Shown one piece after another: positions 8,966-17,950 of a stretch of 64,000 bases of DNA (position 1 is the first letter of the stretch; every line of letters begins with the position of its first letter). A model generated the notes under the pieces. The model was not told the DNA's origin. It saw only the letters and a list, made by a program, of their open reading frames with translations, and made no database searches. The DNA is from an uncultured Verrucomicrobiota bacterium (GTDB lineage: Bacteria; Verrucomicrobiota; Verrucomicrobiia; Opitutales; UBA9783): NCBI GenBank assembly GCA_902495005.1, contig CABUVL010000002.1:140683-204682 (forward strand). Reading direction: 5' to 3'. A program made the position numbers and the translations under genes.

Positions 8966-9261
8966 TTGTCGTTTATTGCTGCCTTTGTGTGTTTGTCTGC
9001 CCACTTTATGCGAAGCGTATTCCATTAAGCGTTGTTGTTAACCAGCACAATCGAATTAATGTTGCCAGCTTGAAGCGCGCTCCTTCTCAAAAGTGGATCA
9101 ACCAATTTCAAGGTAGGCGTGAGCTTAAGAAAAACAAACGTTGTTTGTGGCTTCATGCGGGGGATGAGGATATCCGTCCGTTGCAGTTTAGGCAAGCTCG
9201 ACAATCCGCACTTCTCTTCAGGAAGAAAGGTAAATTGTTGCAGAAAAACACGTCACGTTGA
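8953..9261 (+). CDS. Small exported protein of unknown function, perhaps the front part of a broken gene
   Basis: From ATG 8953 the frame gives 102 residues: a signal peptide (MVKIIVVYCCLCVFVCPLYA) then a basic region with the phrase LHAGDEDIRPLQFRQ. No family is recognised. The frame closes at 9261 just after an A-run (GAAAAAC near 9242-9246). Adding one A there would carry the protein into a neighbouring frame that remains protein-like, so it may be truncated by a frameshift. It overlaps the M50 protease gene and is probably cotranscribed with it. Confidence 0.5.
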   Translation: MVKIIVVYCCLCVFVCPLYAKRIPLSVVVNQHNRINVASLKRAPSQKWINQFQGRRELKKNKRCLWLHAGDEDIRPLQFRQARQSALLFRKKGKLLQKNTSR

Positions 9262-9482
9262 TCAACGCCTGTAATGTATGGGGCCGGTGTGTTGGTGCCT
9301 TCGTTTTAGAGAATGTCCTGCGGTGAGCTAGAATATTATTGCTGGAGGAAGAAAATTTGTCCAATGATGCAATCGTTAAAAACGTTTTTTCGGTCGTTGG
9401 TGAGCTTGAAATAGTTTTAATGCCGCCCATAGACTTAGACGAGGGGGTGAGAAACTTCTACGGGTCGCATGTGCAAAAATGA
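9244..9482 (+). pseudogene. Probable remnant continuing the small exported protein
   Basis: In the frame reached by a one-base shift near 9244 the sequence reads KHVTLINACNVWGRCV, continues to VLENVLR, meets TGA at 9322-9324, and then stays open for about 50 codons including LLLEEENLSNDAIVKN and MPPIDLDEGVRNF before TGA at 9480-9482. Both parts look like coding sequence, with no plausible start of their own. The simplest reading is a decayed gene spanning 8953-9482 with one frameshift and one stop. Other genes here end in TGA, so recoding is unlikely. Confidence 0.4.
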
Positions 9483-9559
9483 AGTTCGTGGCCCTGTTGA
9501 ATGGACCGACGTTTTAGGGGTTGTTAGTTGACACGGCTTTAAATGTCCTTAAGCGCGGC

Positions 9560-10267
9560 TTACTCTAGCTTGGACAAGTCCCATGGAGCTTCGACTTGCA
9601 CGGAAAAATGCATTTGTTCCAACGTAAGATCGATGGCGTAGGCGTGTAGGTACAGTTGTCTTAAATGTAGAGACCGATTCAATGAAAAATCGCCGTAGGT
9701 TTTGTCGCCCAATATGGGATAATGCCGCGAGGCACATTGGATGCGTAATTGGTGCGTACGTCCTGTTTTTGGGCGCAAGGTAATTTGAGTGCAAGTGATC
9801 CCATTTAATGTGATTGAACGGTCAACGGAAACCTCTGTCTGAGCCCAGAGCCCATCGTGTTGGCAATGTGATCGCAGTTGTTGTTTGGCATTTTTTTCAA
9901 TTGAGATGCGATCGGTCCATGTGAGGGGAGCTTTAGCCGTTAGATGCCCTTTGATGACGGCCGTGTACGTTTTTTTTACTTGGTGATTTCGAAACATTTC
10001 ACGTATTTTCTGGGCAACGTGAAAATTGCTCGACAACAGTAAGATGCCGGAAGTGGGGCTGTCCAAGCGGTTGAGTAAGTAAATGCATTGTTGGTCGTCT
10101 AATACGTAGGCTTCACGTTTAAGATCGTAGGGGGCTAAGAGGATACTGTTGTTGACTTTGTGATCGGATGAGTTCGGATGTGACAGCAAGTCATTGGGCT
10201 TGTAAATCGCGATGATGTCAGCTTGTTGTTGGATGAGTCGAACCTTTGAATGCCAAGGAATATGCAT
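9560..10267 (-). CDS. RluA-family pseudouridine synthase
   Basis: 235 residues. It would convert a specific uridine of rRNA or tRNA to pseudouridine. The catalytic block is LLNRLDSPTSGIL with D69 as nucleophile, and the C-terminal GRTHQLRIQ motif is intact. There is no S4 RNA-binding domain, so it resembles RluA or TruC rather than RluC/D. Target position cannot be read from the sequence. It is transcribed towards the decayed gene and divergently from trxB. Confidence 0.9.
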   Translation of the reverse strand: MHIPWHSKVRLIQQQADIIAIYKPNDLLSHPNSSDHKVNNSILLAPYDLKREAYVLDDQQCIYLLNRLDSPTSGILLLSSNFHVAQKIREMFRNHQVKKTYTAVIKGHLTAKAPLTWTDRISIEKNAKQQLRSHCQHDGLWAQTEVSVDRSITLNGITCTQITLRPKTGRTHQLRIQCASRHYPILGDKTYGDFSLNRSLHLRQLYLHAYAIDLTLEQMHFSVQVEAPWDLSKLE

Positions 10268-10346
10268 GAGTCTGCAAGAGAATTACGTGATTACCGGGCA
10301 TGGGTGCAATCTTATTTTGCAAGTTTTGAAAAAAAAGACTATCACG

Positions 10347-10375
10347 TTGACAGAATTGTGAGAAAACTTTGAATA
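10347..10375 (+). promoter_or_regulatory. Promoter of the trxB operon
   Basis: TTGACA at 10347-10352 and TGAATA at 10370-10375 with a 17-base spacer. An AGAAGG ribosome-binding site follows at 10377-10382, seven bases before the trxB ATG, so this transcript has a normal short leader. Confidence 0.65.
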
Positions 10376-10388
10376 GAAGAAGGCGATT

Positions 10389-11315
10389 ATGTTGGAACAA
10401 CTTGTAATTATTGGAAGTGGATGTGCGGGATTGGCAGCTGCGATTTATGGCGGGAGAGCGCAGTTAAATCCACTCGTTATTCAAGGTCCTATGCCTGGGG
10501 GATTACTGACAATGACGACGGAAGTCGAAAATTTTCCGGGCTTCCCCGAGGGAATTCAAGGTGGGGAGTTGATGGAGCGCATGCGTAAGCAGGCTGAAAA
10601 ATTTAAAGCGCGCTTTGAAAATGCTCAGTTGGTCAAACTTGAACGCTTGTCCGGTGGCATTAACCGCCTGTTTCTGTCGAACGAAAAGCAGATAGATGCA
10701 AAGAGCTTGATCATTGCAACGGGATCTCACAATAATCCGTTGGGCCTGGAAGGTGAAAAAGAACTGTTGGGAGGCAAGGGCCTCAGCGTGTGTGCGACCT
10801 GCGATGGGTTCTTCTATCGAGGCGAAGAAGTCGTCATAATTGGTGGAGGCGATTCTGCATGCGAAGAAGCGTTGTACCTGAGTAAAATGTGCAAAAAAGT
10901 GTACTTGCTGCACCGCAGAGATGTGTTGAGGGCCTCTAAGATCATGGCCGAGCGTGTTTGTTCGAATCCCAACATAGAGGTTGTCTGGAATAGCGTCCCG
11001 AAGAGTTTTGAAAGAGATGAGCAAGGCTATTTACGGGCTTTAAATGTTTATAATCAAAAGACCAATACGCCACGAACCATTGTATGCAAAGGTATATTTT
11101 TAGCCATCGGATGGAAGCCGAACACGGAGGTGTTTAAGGGCTTTGTGGATTTGACGGACGATGGCTATATTAAATCGGGCACTTTGCCGGTTGAAACGAG
11201 TCTGCCGGGGGTGTTCGCTGCGGGAGATTGTGTGGATCGTCGTTACCGGCAAGCGTGTGTCGCTTCCAGCATGGGCATACAGGCTGTTTTAGAGGCAGAA
11301 AAATTTTTGAATTAA
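10389..11315 (+). CDS. trxB: Thioredoxin reductase
   Basis: 308 residues, normal length. It passes electrons from NADPH through FAD to thioredoxin. The FAD motif GSGCAGLAAA is near the N-terminus, the redox pair CATC is at 135-138, and the NADPH motif GGGDSACEEA is at about 152-161; a second FAD motif (GVFAAGDCVD) closes the protein. It leads a compact operon ending with yraN, and the next start codon follows its stop directly. Confidence 0.95.
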   Translation: MLEQLVIIGSGCAGLAAAIYGGRAQLNPLVIQGPMPGGLLTMTTEVENFPGFPEGIQGGELMERMRKQAEKFKARFENAQLVKLERLSGGINRLFLSNEKQIDAKSLIIATGSHNNPLGLEGEKELLGGKGLSVCATCDGFFYRGEEVVIIGGGDSACEEALYLSKMCKKVYLLHRRDVLRASKIMAERVCSNPNIEVVWNSVPKSFERDEQGYLRALNVYNQKTNTPRTIVCKGIFLAIGWKPNTEVFKGFVDLTDDGYIKSGTLPVETSLPGVFAAGDCVDRRYRQACVASSMGIQAVLEAEKFLN

Positions 11316-11843
11316 ATGGCGGCTAAAAAAAAGTGTAATTTTTGCGATAAGGAGGCCATTGTCTCCGTAGTGCTCATTCAAAATAATACAATGAAAGAAG
11401 TTGCATATTGTGAAGAGCACGCAAAAACCTATGCGGTGTTGAGCCCATGTGCCTACGAAATTGTGGATCAAGTCGCGGGTGATGAAAAGCCGATTGCGAC
11501 AGCGGTGCAAACGTGTCCGTGTTGCCATTACACATCGGAAGATCTTGTTAAGAGCAGCCTAATGGGATGTGGCGAGTGTTACACGTATTTTGAATCTGTC
11601 ACGCGTACAATTCTGCAGCGTTTGTACGAAACGCCCATTCATTTCGGAAAAGTGCCGACGAAGTACTTGACGGCCGAAAGCTTTGTGCCGCGTGTTGACT
11701 TGTTAAAACAACAATTGGCGGCGCTGGTGGCGAGTGAAAACTTTGAGCAGGCTGCTCTCATTAAGAAAAAGCTTCAAGGGGTTGAACGTCAAATCAATGC
11801 GTTGAAGAAGAAGGAAAGTAACGATGTATCAATTGACCTTTAG
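11316..11843 (+). CDS. McsA-like zinc-finger protein with UVR motif
   Basis: 175 residues. The N-terminal half carries zinc-binding cysteine pairs (CNFC at 7-10, then YCEEH, CPCC and GCGEC), and the C-terminal half holds a UvrB/UvrC (UVR) motif with the pattern LLKQQLAALVASENFEQAA. This is the layout of McsA, activator of the McsB protein-arginine kinase in Gram-positives. In other phyla such proteins occur near stress or Clp genes with unclear role. No mcsB or clpC is visible here. ATG 11316 directly abuts the trxB stop. Confidence 0.8.
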   Translation: MAAKKKCNFCDKEAIVSVVLIQNNTMKEVAYCEEHAKTYAVLSPCAYEIVDQVAGDEKPIATAVQTCPCCHYTSEDLVKSSLMGCGECYTYFESVTRTILQRLYETPIHFGKVPTKYLTAESFVPRVDLLKQQLAALVASENFEQAALIKKKLQGVERQINALKKKESNDVSIDL

Positions 11844-12162
11844 TAAGCAAAGTAATTCTGTCTTAAATAAGATGAGCAAGGAGATGCAAATGCGGCTCAT
11901 CGATTTCTTAAGCAGTTTAAATTTTGAAAAAAAATCGTTAATTGAATTCGGTCAGATCATACGCGATAAGACAACGTTTTACCGGATACGTTGGGAGCAA
12001 TTGCGCATTTACTTCGAATGTACGAGCGATCGTACTTTAATTGTGCATTACCTTTTACCGCGGCATACGTGGAATGATTTCTTGTTCCGGGCAAAACTGC
12101 CTTTTAACGAGGAGAAGATTGAAAAAGATAATGCTTTTTGGAAGTTTTTAGAAAATTTGTAA
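11824..12162 (+). CDS. RelE/ParE-fold-like small protein without a visible antitoxin
   Basis: 112 residues beginning MYQLTFSKQSNSVLNKM. The pattern (a beta strand of F-S-K type, helices rich in L and K, then GQIIRDKTTFYRIRWEQLRIYFE and a final strand LIVHYLLPR) resembles RelE/ParE proteins. It overlaps the McsA-like gene by 20 bases and lies inside a housekeeping operon. No antitoxin-like gene flanks it, so a domesticated RelE-like factor is more likely than a mobile toxin. Active-site residues were not established. Confidence 0.55.
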   Translation: MYQLTFSKQSNSVLNKMSKEMQMRLIDFLSSLNFEKKSLIEFGQIIRDKTTFYRIRWEQLRIYFECTSDRTLIVHYLLPRHTWNDFLFRAKLPFNEEKIEKDNAFWKFLENL

Positions 12163-12165
12163 AAT

Positions 12166-12972
12166 ATGAAAAATATCAGTCGTGTTAAATTCCCGCTTGG
12201 GACAATTTATTTGTTGCCGAATTTGTTAACGGCAGGCAACTTGTTTTTTGGCTTTTTATGCATTATTCGTTGTATACAAGCGAAATATTGCGATGAAGGC
12301 TTGTCCACGTATTACTACAATCAAGCGGTATGGTGCATTTTTTGGTCTTTTGTCTGCGATGGATTAGATGGCCGTGTGGCGCGATTGGGAGGTAAAGAAT
12401 CATTGTTCGGGAAGGAATTTGATTCCATTGCCGACGTCATTTCCTTTGGCGTGGCCCCCGCGATGATGGTATTCTTCCTCATTTTATCGCCCACCAACAA
12501 TTATCCTTTTTTTAGAAAAATTGGTTGGGTCATCGGTTTTATTTATTTACTGTGTGGTGCGGTACGATTGGCTCGGTTTAATGTGATTACGCACCCCTTG
12601 TTGGCGGAAAATAAGCAATTGTCCCCCAAGCGCTCTTATTGTTTTATCGGTTTACCCATTCCGGCGGCCGCCGCTGTGATTGCCTCTCTGGTGTTGGTGA
12701 TTACCCGCTTTGACTTAAAGGCATGGGCCCTGTTATTGCCCGAATTGATGTTGCTCATCGCTTGGTTGATGGTAAGTAACATTCATTATCCCAGCTTTAA
12801 ACACATCGATTGGAATACCGAAACCCGTTTTCGCACCTTTGTGTTGATCGTTACCATTGGGGCGGTTATTTACTTTTTTAAGGAGTTTTCGTGTGCCATT
12901 ATTTCACTGGGCTACGTATTTTTTGGACTTGTACGTCACATTAAACATCGTATTAGGGCGCTGAAGCATTAA
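12166..12972 (+). CDS. pssA: CDP-diacylglycerol--serine O-phosphatidyltransferase
   Basis: 268 residues with several membrane spans. It joins serine to CDP-diacylglycerol to form phosphatidylserine, which Psd (3289) decarboxylates. The CDP-alcohol phosphotransferase signature is perfect: D65-x2-D68-G69-x2-A72-R73-x8-G82-x3-D86-x3-D90. This is the integral membrane (Bacillus-type) enzyme. It starts three bases after the RelE-like gene and is followed by yraN after one base. Confidence 0.93.
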   Translation: MKNISRVKFPLGTIYLLPNLLTAGNLFFGFLCIIRCIQAKYCDEGLSTYYYNQAVWCIFWSFVCDGLDGRVARLGGKESLFGKEFDSIADVISFGVAPAMMVFFLILSPTNNYPFFRKIGWVIGFIYLLCGAVRLARFNVITHPLLAENKQLSPKRSYCFIGLPIPAAAAVIASLVLVITRFDLKAWALLLPELMLLIAWLMVSNIHYPSFKHIDWNTETRFRTFVLIVTIGAVIYFFKEFSCAIISLGYVFFGLVRHIKHRIRALKH

Positions 12973-12973
12973 T

Positions 12974-13402
12974 GTGCTGAGCTGGCTTAAGCAATTTTTG
13001 GCGAAGTTCGCCTTCTTGAGGAAGTACGTTTCTTGGGCCTGTTCCAATGAGGCGCTTTGGAAGGGATATCGAGGCGAACGCATTGCGGCTCGTTACTTGA
13101 GGCGACAGGCTTACAAAATTGTAGAACGCAATTGGCGTCATGGGCGCTGTGAAATTGACATCATCGCGCGTGATAGAGACTGTCTCGTGTTTGTTGAAGT
13201 GCGAAGCCGTCAGAAAACGCAACTCTATTCCGCTTACGACAGCGTTGATCATCGTAAAAAACAAAATCTAAGGTGTGGGATTTACGCGTATTTAAGGGAA
13301 CACCGCGTGCACGCATTTCGCATGGACATCGTAGCAATTGATTGGATTGAGGGCACGCGGGATTATGAATTGCATCATTATGAAAATGTAAGTATTCGTT
13401 GA
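12974..13402 (+). CDS. yraN: YraN/UPF0102 family nuclease-like protein
   Basis: 142 residues. GTG 12974 is the only sensible start, since ATG 12972 hits a stop after two codons. The family core is present: GERIAARYLRRQAYKIVERNWR, then EIDIIARDRDCLVFVEVRSR, the restriction-endonuclease-like E/D...ExK-type signature with VEVRSR in place of VEVK. It probably acts on DNA during recombination or repair, but its role is not established. Last gene of the trxB operon; it converges on xerC with only 18 bases between stops. Confidence 0.88.
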   Translation: MLSWLKQFLAKFAFLRKYVSWACSNEALWKGYRGERIAARYLRRQAYKIVERNWRHGRCEIDIIARDRDCLVFVEVRSRQKTQLYSAYDSVDHRKKQNLRCGIYAYLREHRVHAFRMDIVAIDWIEGTRDYELHHYENVSIR

Positions 13403-13420
13403 TCGCTTATGCGTAACTCA

Positions 13421-14290
13421 TTACTTTTGAGGATGGGCTTGATGATAGATTTGTTGTAAATGAGTAATGTCGACGTGCGTGTACAATTGGGTGGTGGACA
13501 AGTGGGCGTGACCGAGCAGTTCTTGCACGACACGTAAGTCTGCGCCACGTTGCAGCAAGTGTGTTGCGTAACTGTGCCGACAGCTGTGTGGGGTCATATT
13601 CATGGGCAGATGAGCGCAGGCAAGGTATTTTTTTATGATGAGTTGGATCGAACGCTCCGACAATTTTTTGTGCTGTTGGCTGAAAATGAGTGGTGAATGC
13701 AAAGTTTTTGGGGGGTAAGCGCCGTACAAATTTTTTAGCGCTTGGAGGGCAAATACGCCCAATGGGATAATTCGTTCTTTGTTTCCTTTTCCGAGAACAC
13801 GTACGAGCTGCTGCTCCCATTGTACATTTTCCACCTGCAAATGTGTTAGTTCTCCAACACGTATGCCACTGTCGTACAAAACTTCCAGAATAGCTTTGTC
13901 GCGACGCCATAAAAAGTCGGACAGCTTGCCGGCCGCGAACAGCTTGTCGGGCGTCTGAAGTAATTTTTCAATTTGTTCAATGGTAAAGAAGGAGGGAAGC
14001 TTGAATTCGAATTTTGGATGAAATTCGAGTGCTTCTTTCGGCATTGGAAGCCCGTGGTACTCTTCCAAAAACTTGAAAAACGTTCGGAGCCCTGAAAGCT
14101 CGTTGCTTAAAGTTCGTTTGCCAACCGCGCGTTTTTCAAGAAATTCAAAGAGAAAAGCGCCTTGGTTTAATTGGGAAATGCCTTTGGATTGTAGAAATTG
14201 GATCCAATGCTGCGCAACCGTGAGATAATTTTTTTGCGTGTATTTTGAGTAAGCCCTTTGTTGAAGAAATCTTGCAAAATTTTTTAACAT
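13421..14290 (-). CDS. Tyrosine recombinase of the XerC/XerD type
   Basis: 289 residues, standard Xer length. An N-terminal SAM-like core-binding domain (about 1-90) precedes the catalytic domain with R144 (DSGIRVGEL), K168 (GKGNKER), H235 and R238 (HSCRHSYATH), H261 (LGHAHLS) and nucleophile Y270 (TTQLYTHV). It would resolve chromosome dimers at dif together with a partner. No second Xer gene and no integrated element lie nearby, so a housekeeping role is likely. XerC and XerD cannot be told apart with confidence here. Confidence 0.9.
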   Translation of the reverse strand: MLKNFARFLQQRAYSKYTQKNYLTVAQHWIQFLQSKGISQLNQGAFLFEFLEKRAVGKRTLSNELSGLRTFFKFLEEYHGLPMPKEALEFHPKFEFKLPSFFTIEQIEKLLQTPDKLFAAGKLSDFLWRRDKAILEVLYDSGIRVGELTHLQVENVQWEQQLVRVLGKGNKERIIPLGVFALQALKNLYGAYPPKTLHSPLIFSQQHKKLSERSIQLIIKKYLACAHLPMNMTPHSCRHSYATHLLQRGADLRVVQELLGHAHLSTTQLYTHVDITHLQQIYHQAHPQK

Positions 14291-14379
14291 AGATTAGGGG
14301 TTCTTTTCATAACAAATGGTGCTGTCGTGGAACAAGCATGGAGGAGGAAACGGTTATATGCAATGGTCCAGCCCCCTTC

Positions 14380-14416
14380 AAAAGAGTAAGGGCTTGCCCG
14401 AAAGCAGCCCCTACTC
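14380..14416 (-). terminator. Rho-independent terminator after PFOR
   Basis: Read on the minus strand, GAGTAGGGGCT (14416-14406) pairs with AGCCCTTACTC (14394-14384), 11 pairs with one G-U, followed by TTTTGAAG. It sits just past the nifJ stop and before xerC. Confidence 0.65.
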
Positions 14417-14422
14417 AATGTA

Positions 14423-17400
14423 CTAACGACTGGCCAAATGGCGATAGAATTGTATTCGCCCTTGCACTTGTTGTTGGGCCAAGGTGGCCAATTCTTCAGC
14501 GTGTTGTGGATTCGTTTTACCCAGGACGGCAAACCGATTTTCCCGTTTTAAGTAATCTTTTAAAGGAATTTTTGCTTCTACTGCGTCGAGTTGCAGTGGA
14601 TTTTCACCATTTTCGCGACGACGAGGATCGAAACGATAGAGCGGCCAGTAGCCAGAATCGACGGCGAGGCATTGTTGTTCAACCCCGTAGCGCAAATTGT
14701 ACCCGTGCTCGATGCAATGGCTGTACGCGATGATTAAGGAAGGACCCTTGTAGGCATTTGCCTCTGAGATCGCTTTCAAGGCTTGCGCAGGATTGGCTCC
14801 AATGGCCACTTGAGCCACGTAAACGTGCCCGTAGGACATGAGTAACAAGCCCAAATCTTTTTTACACCTTTCCTTGCCGGCCGAAGCAAACTTGGCGACG
14901 GCGCCCAATGGGGTTGATTTAGATTGTTGCCCACCTGTATTGGAGTAAACTTCCGTATCCAAGACGAGGACGTTGACGTTCGCTCCACTGGCCAGGACGT
15001 GATCCAAGCCGCCGAACCCGATATCGTAGGCCCAACCGTCACCACCGATGATCCAGACAGACTTTTCAATGAGGAAGTCGGCGATGGTCAACAACTGCTT
15101 TGCCTCCTCTTGCTCCAAGGTCGACAGGCGTTGTTTTAACGTCGATACAAGTGTGCGTTGTTCTTGAATGGCTTCGGCTTTTAAGATGCGATCTACCAGA
15201 TCTTCACCGATAGCACTTGCCAGCTTTTTCAGCAAGACTTGCGCAATTTTTCGCTTTTTATCGGTCGACAGGCGTATTCCGAGTCCAAATTCGGCGTTGT
15301 CTTCAAACAATGAATTTGCCCAAGCGGGGCCACGGTCGTCCGCATCACAAGTGTAAGGCGTGCTTGGTAAATTACCTCCATAGATGGATGAGCAGCCGGT
15401 TGCGTTTGCAATTAATAGGCGATCGCCAAACAATTGGGTGACAAGCTTGATGTAGGGAGTCTCGCCGCAACCGGAACACGCGCCAGAGAATTCAAATAAC
15501 GCCTGATTAAATTGCGACTTTTTCAAATCCAACACTTCGTCCGTGTGCGCTTGATAGGGGAGTGTTTCGAAAAATTGTAAATTATTTCGGCTGTCCTCAA
15601 AAATTTGATCCTTTGCCACCATATTGAGCGCCTTGTGCGTGGGATCTGCTTTGCTTTTTGCAGGACAGATGCTGGCGCACAAGCCGCAAGATGTGCAGTC
15701 TTCCGGGTAAACTTGAATCGTAAAGGCGTGATCCTTAAAATCCTTCGAGCGGAAAGCGGTGGATTGAAAGGACGCCGGTGCCTCGTTGAGACGTTCCTTA
15801 TCGTAGTGCTTGGAACGAATTGCAGCGTGTGGGCAAATCGATACGCAGCGGTTGCACTGTATGCAGATGCTCGGATCCCATTCTGGAAGATCTTGGGCAA
15901 GGTTGCGCTTTTCCCAACGTGTGGTGCCTGTAGGCCAGGTTCCATCGACTGGAAATGCACTGACGGGCAGTTGATCGCCTCGTTGTTCCAAAAGTTGTTG
16001 CGTGACCTTTTGCACGAATTCAGAGGCGCCATTTAAATTAAAATGCACGCGTCGTGGCCCATTGCTTTGTACGGCCCCCGGCTTGATCAGGTGCAAGTGA
16101 GATAGGGTTGCATCGACCGCGGCATAATTACTTTGAACGACGGCTTCGCCCTTCTTTCCGTAAGTTTTCTTGATGGCATTTTTAATGCATTGAATGGCCT
16201 CATCTTTGGATAAAATACCGGAAATGGCGAAGAAGCACGTTTGCATAATGGTATTGATCCGGCCGCCCATGCCCGTTTCTCGCGCAACCTTGTAAGCGTC
16301 GATCGCGTACAGTTGAACCTGTTTGTCCAGGATGGATTGCTGAACTTCTTGCGGCAATTTGGACCATACCTGATCGGCTTCAAAGGGAGCATTCAGCAAG
16401 AAAATGCCGCCCTTTTGTAAGGTTTTTAAAATGTCGTAGTGCTCTACAAACTGAAATTGATGACACGCAACGAATTGCGAGCTTTCAATAAGATAGGGCG
16501 CTTGGAGGGGCTTGGGTCCAAAGCGGAGGTGCGAAATGGTCATCGCGCCCGATTTTTTTGAATCGTACACAAAATACGCTTGGACGTATTGTTCGGTTTC
16601 GGCGCCGATGATTTTAATGGTATTTTTATTGGCCCCTACGGTTCCGTCAGAGCCTAAGCCGTAAAATAAGGCCCTGAATGTATCGTTACTTTCCAAATCG
16701 AGCGTCTTGTTAACCGGAACCGACAACTGTGTGACATCGTCGTCAATGCCGACGGTAAAGGAAGGTTTTAAGCTGCCCGCTTTAGCGGCGTCAAAAATGC
16801 CTTTGACCATGCTGGGCGTAAATTCCTTGGAGCCCAAACCGTACCGGCCGCCCATGATCTTTGGAAGTTGGCATTGCCCCGTACGTGTACCTTCTTGAAA
16901 GGCTGATTGTACGTCCAAGCACAGGGGCTCTGCAATGGCACCGGGTTCTTTGGTCCGATCCAGGACGATAACCTCCTTGACGCTTTTTGGAAAGGCTTGC
17001 AAACAATGTTTTAGGGAAAATGGGCGGTACAAATGGACGCGTACCATGCCTACCTTTTCACCACGTTCCATTAAGTATTGAATAGTTTGGTAAACTGTAT
17101 CGCTGGCGGATCCCATCAAGACGAAGACACGCTCGGCGTCTGGGTGCCCGAGGTAATCAAATAATCGATAGCGGCGTCCCGTCAATTTTTCAAACAATTG
17201 CATTTTTTGAAGAACAATGTCTGGTACGGCTTGATAGAATCGATTACTTGCCTCTCTTCCTTGAAAGTAAACATCTGGGTTTTGTGCAGTTCCGCGAATG
17301 ACAGGGGCATCGGGCGACAAGCCGCGTTTACGGAAATTTAAAACGTCTTCTTCGTCGATGAGTTTCCTTAAGATATCATCGCTGAGGGCTTGATAGGTGT

Positions 17401-17950
17401 TAATTTCGTGTGATGTACGAAATCCGTCAAAAAAGTGTAAAAAAGGTACGCGAGCTTTTAAGGTGGAAGCTTGGGCGATGGCCGCTAAATCATGGGCGGC
17501 CTGAACGGAATGAGATGACAGGAGTGCAAAGCCCGTTTGTCGTACGGCCATGACATCCGAATGATCTCCAAAAATAGACAAGGCGTGCGTGGCCAAAGCA
17601 CGAGCCGTAACGTGCATGCAAAATGGCGTTAACTCGCCGGCAATTTTGTACATGTTTGGGATCATTAACAATAGCCCTTGTGAGGCGGTAAAAGTGGTTG
17701 TCAATACGCCACCTTCTAAAGAACCGTGCACGGTACCAGCCGCTCCACCTTCTGATTGCAACTGTACGACTTCGGGTGTGACACCCCACAGGTTGGGTTT
17801 GGATGCCGATGCCCATTGATCACACCATTCTGCCATGGGCGAGGATGGGGTGATGGGGTAAATTGCAACCATTTCGTTGAGTCTGTAGGCAATGGACGCA
17901 ACTGCCTCGTTGGCGTCCGTTATGGCTTTTGTTTCAGGGCTACGTATCAT
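14423..17950 (-). CDS. nifJ: Pyruvate:ferredoxin (flavodoxin) oxidoreductase
   Basis: About 1175 residues from ATG 17950 (an upstream in-frame ATG at 18019 gives a basic extension not seen in the family). It converts pyruvate and CoA to acetyl-CoA and CO2, reducing ferredoxin. Domains in order: pyruvate-binding domain beginning ITDANEAVASIAYRLNE with YPITPSSPMAE; the gamma-type domain; two 4Fe-4S clusters near residues 695 and 750 (CIQCNRCVSICP and CTSCGLCASICP); and the thiamine diphosphate domain (GDGWAYDIGFGG, then EVYSNTGGQQSKST). Length and domain order match single-chain PFOR. The ferredoxin at 35380 is a likely electron acceptor, and the CoA-transferase at 36961 a likely consumer of acetyl-CoA. 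Confidence 0.96.
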   Translation of the reverse strand: MIRSPETKAITDANEAVASIAYRLNEMVAIYPITPSSPMAEWCDQWASASKPNLWGVTPEVVQLQSEGGAAGTVHGSLEGGVLTTTFTASQGLLLMIPNMYKIAGELTPFCMHVTARALATHALSIFGDHSDVMAVRQTGFALLSSHSVQAAHDLAAIAQASTLKARVPFLHFFDGFRTSHEINTYQALSDDILRKLIDEEDVLNFRKRGLSPDAPVIRGTAQNPDVYFQGREASNRFYQAVPDIVLQKMQLFEKLTGRRYRLFDYLGHPDAERVFVLMGSASDTVYQTIQYLMERGEKVGMVRVHLYRPFSLKHCLQAFPKSVKEVIVLDRTKEPGAIAEPLCLDVQSAFQEGTRTGQCQLPKIMGGRYGLGSKEFTPSMVKGIFDAAKAGSLKPSFTVGIDDDVTQLSVPVNKTLDLESNDTFRALFYGLGSDGTVGANKNTIKIIGAETEQYVQAYFVYDSKKSGAMTISHLRFGPKPLQAPYLIESSQFVACHQFQFVEHYDILKTLQKGGIFLLNAPFEADQVWSKLPQEVQQSILDKQVQLYAIDAYKVARETGMGGRINTIMQTCFFAISGILSKDEAIQCIKNAIKKTYGKKGEAVVQSNYAAVDATLSHLHLIKPGAVQSNGPRRVHFNLNGASEFVQKVTQQLLEQRGDQLPVSAFPVDGTWPTGTTRWEKRNLAQDLPEWDPSICIQCNRCVSICPHAAIRSKHYDKERLNEAPASFQSTAFRSKDFKDHAFTIQVYPEDCTSCGLCASICPAKSKADPTHKALNMVAKDQIFEDSRNNLQFFETLPYQAHTDEVLDLKKSQFNQALFEFSGACSGCGETPYIKLVTQLFGDRLLIANATGCSSIYGGNLPSTPYTCDADDRGPAWANSLFEDNAEFGLGIRLSTDKKRKIAQVLLKKLASAIGEDLVDRILKAEAIQEQRTLVSTLKQRLSTLEQEEAKQLLTIADFLIEKSVWIIGGDGWAYDIGFGGLDHVLASGANVNVLVLDTEVYSNTGGQQSKSTPLGAVAKFASAGKERCKKDLGLLLMSYGHVYVAQVAIGANPAQALKAISEANAYKGPSLIIAYSHCIEHGYNLRYGVEQQCLAVDSGYWPLYRFDPRRRENGENPLQLDAVEAKIPLKDYLKRENRFAVLGKTNPQHAEELATLAQQQVQGRIQFYRHLASR

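Noticed and set aside
9322..9324. TGA read as tryptophan in the remnant after the M50 gene
   Set aside because: TGA serves as the stop of several intact genes here and TGG codes Trp throughout, so genetic recoding is not credible.
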